From contig JAITKS010000380.1 in the NCBI GenBank assembly GCA_031278315.1, positions 1 to 13,616 of the forward strand: 13,616 bases of DNA, written 5' to 3'. This document shows positions 11,307 through 13,616 of this stretch, piece by piece; position 1 is the stretch's first letter, and every line of letters begins with the position of its first letter. The translations under genes and the position numbers were made by a program. This stretch comes from Planctomycetaceae bacterium. Lineage in GTDB: Bacteria; Planctomycetota; Planctomycetia; Pirellulales; Thermoguttaceae. Under the pieces are notes generated by a model, which did not search any database, was not told where the DNA came from, and saw only the letters and a program-made list of their open reading frames with translations.

Positions 11307-13616
11307 CTATTTTTCTTTTGTCGGTAAATAATCTTTTGCTCTGTTAGAGCGAAAAAGGAATAAACGTAAAAGTTCGTTTAGGATTTTTGTTTGCAAATCG
11401 AAAGGAATTTCAAAATAAGAAAAAATCAAATGATCAATTTGTTGCTGAATTGCCGTTTGCAATCGATCCTGTAAATTGCAAGGTGTTCCCATTTTGTTAA
11501 TTATTGACCGGATGTTTTTTTCTTCCGCAATCGGAAAATACAACGGAAACAATTTTATGTCTGCCGCCTCCGACTTTAATAAACCTCCGCCTAAATTTTT
11601 CCTTCCTGAAATTTCACGATAAAGAAAAAATAAACTCGAATTACAAAATAACCAAACGTTTAATATTTTCAAACTGATCTCACTTGAATTTTCGATTCGA
11701 GCCGTCGGCTTATTTATCGGAATGCAGGTTTTACTGAATCCGCTTTTAAGTTGCCGAAAATCATCATACGATACGGATATATCATCTATATCATCTATAT
11801 CATCCGGCGTTTTAATATAAACATCAACAAAACTGTTCGATAAAACATTCTCTTGTAATAATCCGGCAAAATGCAAAGAACCAATACCTCGCGGCATAAT
11901 TATGACAGGATATTGACGAGTAAATGATTTGCCCGCACCGAATTCTTCCGCATTTATCGTTTCAAAAATTGAACGGTCATGTTTATTCGGCTTAAACGAA
12001 TGATAAAGAAAATAAGAAAAATCGGAATAAACGTACTCATATTCTTTGAAAACCGCATTGATAATATTTTCCTTTTGACAGAATTTCGATTTTTCGTCTT
12101 TTGAAATAAACGTTTTTCTATTTACGTTAATACCTTGTCCAACAGAGTAGAATGATTGATCGATTTTTTTACCGTATCGAATTACTTTTGTCAGGACAGA
12201 CAATATTTCATTATCAGTTGACATAATCATTCCCCATTTCAAATCAGATAAAATACTGTTTTGTAAATTAAATGATTTCTCATTTTTTGCTGCAATTGTT
12301 GTGCTTTCTTTATCCATCATATCGAAACATATTTTTTTTATTTCTGATTGTTTTTTGAACATTGCAATAACAGTATTTACATTTGCGTTCTGTTTATAAA
12401 AATGCCGAAAAGGGCTATCGGTTATTTTTATATATTGCAGCGTTTTAATTAAAAATTGTGTTGTCTTTACTCCGTAATCTGTATTTAACCAACCGTTTTG
12501 AACGATCAAAATTCCAATTCCTTGATCGTTAAGCAAGGTCATTGAACGCGGAAAGAAGTAGATCAGTAAATCCGACCCTTTCGTAATATATTGTGATAAA
12601 TGACCAAATTCTGTTTTAACTTGGTTCTGATATTGTTTTTTTAATTCATCTGAAATAGATGCACTTCGAGATTCCACGTATGGCGGATTACCGATCACAA
12701 TATCGAAACCGTCTGTAACACCGAACATCCATTGCGGGTCGAAAAACGGTGTTGACTTTGTTTGATCGTATGGATTCCATTGTAACAACAAATCAGCCGT
12801 TTCATGTGATAAATCACCGGTGTCTTTCATTAAAATACTCAATGTTTTACGTAATGATTCATCGTATTCTTGCAGCCGTTTTTTTTCTTGTAACGTACTT
12901 GCTGTGATATGCTGTTCTCGAGTTAAGAATAATTGTTTAATGGTTGTTTGAATAGCCGGTAATTCTAATTTTCGTTGGTTATCCTTTTTCAATCCGATAA
13001 GTGTATTCGCACAGACAAATTTCGTTTCAAGATTAGGAAGAGGTTCGATTCCGTAATTATCTTTTTTCTTGTCGGGAATAATCTCTTGAATAAGCGATAA
13101 GAATAATCGGAGAACAGTAATTTGAACAGCAATTGGTTGTAGGTCAACACCGTAAATGACTTTTTTCAAAATCTCTAATTTTTTATGATAACGTTCATTT
13201 TGTGAAAGTTTTTTATCAGGATCAATTCGCCGAATAATTTCATTCATAACGCCGCACGGAAAAGCTCCCGAACCGCAAGCGGGATCAAGAATTTTACATT
13301 GCAATAAATTTTTTTTCGGATCGTTTTGTAAATAAGAGTCCAAACTTTCGCTCACCATGTAATCAACAATTTCACGCGGCGTATAAAAACTTCCAGTAGT
13401 TTTACGGCGATTTTCTTTCGTGTCGGCGTCAATACACGCAAGCAAACTTTCAAAAACTTTACCGATAAATTCAGGGTCAATTGTTTGTGTGTATTCCAAA
13501 TCAAATAAATTGTCAACAGTTAATTTATACTTATATTTTGACAGCAAGCGGATTATTCCTTCTACATCATATTCGCCATCGAGTTCTTTGATTCGTGTTT
13601 TGTGTTTTTCAACAAA
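11307..13616 (-). CDS. Eco57I-type DNA methylase/restriction protein, 5' end beyond the window
   Basis: The visible 769 residues are an adenine-specific N6 DNA methyltransferase of the gamma/Eco57I kind. TGSFYTPREIVDYMV (about 74-88) is the usual lead-in. DPACGSGAF (about 111-119) is the S-adenosylmethionine site and IYGVDLQPIAV (about 154-164) the acidic motif. The catalytic NPPY (about 310-313) is in IGNPPYVESR. The rest, with LLIYFFPRSMTLL and an extended C-terminal half, would hold the target-recognition region. The reading frame stays open to base 13616, so the TTG at 13547 is not the start. Family members of this size often have an N-terminal nuclease domain, which would lie outside the window. 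A type IIG restriction-modification enzyme is most likely; a BREX PglX-like or orphan methylase is possible. No specificity or separate nuclease gene follows it. Confidence 0.85.
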   Translation of the reverse strand, partial: FVEKHKTRIKELDGEYDVEGIIRLLSKYKYKLTVDNLFDLEYTQTIDPEFIGKVFESLLACIDADTKENRRKTTGSFYTPREIVDYMVSESLDSYLQNDPKKNLLQCKILDPACGSGAFPCGVMNEIIRRIDPDKKLSQNERYHKKLEILKKVIYGVDLQPIAVQITVLRLFLSLIQEIIPDKKKDNYGIEPLPNLETKFVCANTLIGLKKDNQRKLELPAIQTTIKQLFLTREQHITASTLQEKKRLQEYDESLRKTLSILMKDTGDLSHETADLLLQWNPYDQTKSTPFFDPQWMFGVTDGFDIVIGNPPYVESRSASISDELKKQYQNQVKTEFGHLSQYITKGSDLLIYFFPRSMTLLNDQGIGILIVQNGWLNTDYGVKTTQFLIKTLQYIKITDSPFRHFYKQNANVNTVIAMFKKQSEIKKICFDMMDKESTTIAAKNEKSFNLQNSILSDLKWGMIMSTDNEILSVLTKVIRYGKKIDQSFYSVGQGINVNRKTFISKDEKSKFCQKENIINAVFKEYEYVYSDFSYFLYHSFKPNKHDRSIFETINAEEFGAGKSFTRQYPVIIMPRGIGSLHFAGLLQENVLSNSFVDVYIKTPDDIDDIDDISVSYDDFRQLKSGFSKTCIPINKPTARIENSSEISLKILNVWLFCNSSLFFLYREISGRKNLGGGLLKSEAADIKLFPLYFPIAEEKNIRSIINKMGTPCNLQDRLQTAIQQQIDHLIFSYFEIPFDLQTKILNELLRLFLFRSNRAKDYLPTKEK

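Noticed and set aside
13545..13547. TTG at 13547 as the start of the methylase
   Set aside because: The frame is open and protein-like (HKTRIKELDGEYDVEGIIRL) all the way to the window edge, so the true start lies outside.
1..13616. CRISPR array, tRNA, rRNA, insertion sequence with transposase
   Set aside because: No regularly spaced identical repeats with unique spacers, no tRNA-like cloverleaf with a GGTTCGA-type arm and no transposase-like protein were seen; the tandem arrays found have no spacers.

Overview
The window is AT-rich bacterial chromosome with low coding density: ten supportable protein genes, one gene stub and long repeat-filled gaps. A low-GC Planctomycetota member (Pirellulales-like) is the best guess. 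The reasons are the Cys-rich-headed BBP2-type outer-membrane barrel, the secreted DUF1080 protein, the PilM protein carrying its own membrane anchor, and the loose ribosomal cluster. No rRNA or diagnostic marker is present, so this is inference from gene content.

Layout. 1-795: no credible gene, but a REP-like foldback, direct repeats and palindromes. 796-1236 (+): rsfS, ribosomal silencing factor. 1553-2587 (+): a GspF/PilC-type inner-membrane platform protein. It converges on the minus-strand ribosomal cluster rpmJ-rpsM-rpsK-rpsD (4667 down to 2751), and a strong hairpin lies between the two (2615-2658). The cluster is not followed by rpoA-rplQ and has wide intergenic gaps. 5223-5975 (-): secreted DUF1080 protein. 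6290-7627 (-): outer-membrane beta-barrel. 7628-8477: gap with a promoter-like site and a short GC-rich patch. 8478-10448 (+): PilM-like actin-fold protein fused to a PilN-like membrane/coiled-coil region and a Pro/Thr-rich acidic tail. 10560-10955 (-): protein of unknown function overlapping a 5' stub of a DUF3990-type gene (10894-11028). 11307-13616 (-): large Eco57I-type DNA methylase/restriction protein, cut by the window edge.

How they fit together. rsfS and the four ribosomal genes serve translation. The GspF/PilC and PilM/N-like genes are two separated parts of a type IV pilus/type II secretion machine whose other parts are outside the window. The barrel and the DUF1080 protein are envelope or periplasmic proteins, perhaps for nutrient uptake and glycan breakdown. 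The right end (DUF3990 remnant, unknown gene, methylase) looks like accessory or defence DNA.

The most striking feature is the intergenic DNA. A motif close to CACTGATATATTAC recurs about nine times on both strands in most gaps, and an ACGATACGTATA-containing element recurs four times. There are also several hairpins and minisatellites. No complete novel system can be demonstrated. The best leads are these repeat families, the DUF3990 deletion scar, the broken-up ribosomal operon and the possible small transcript near 7988.
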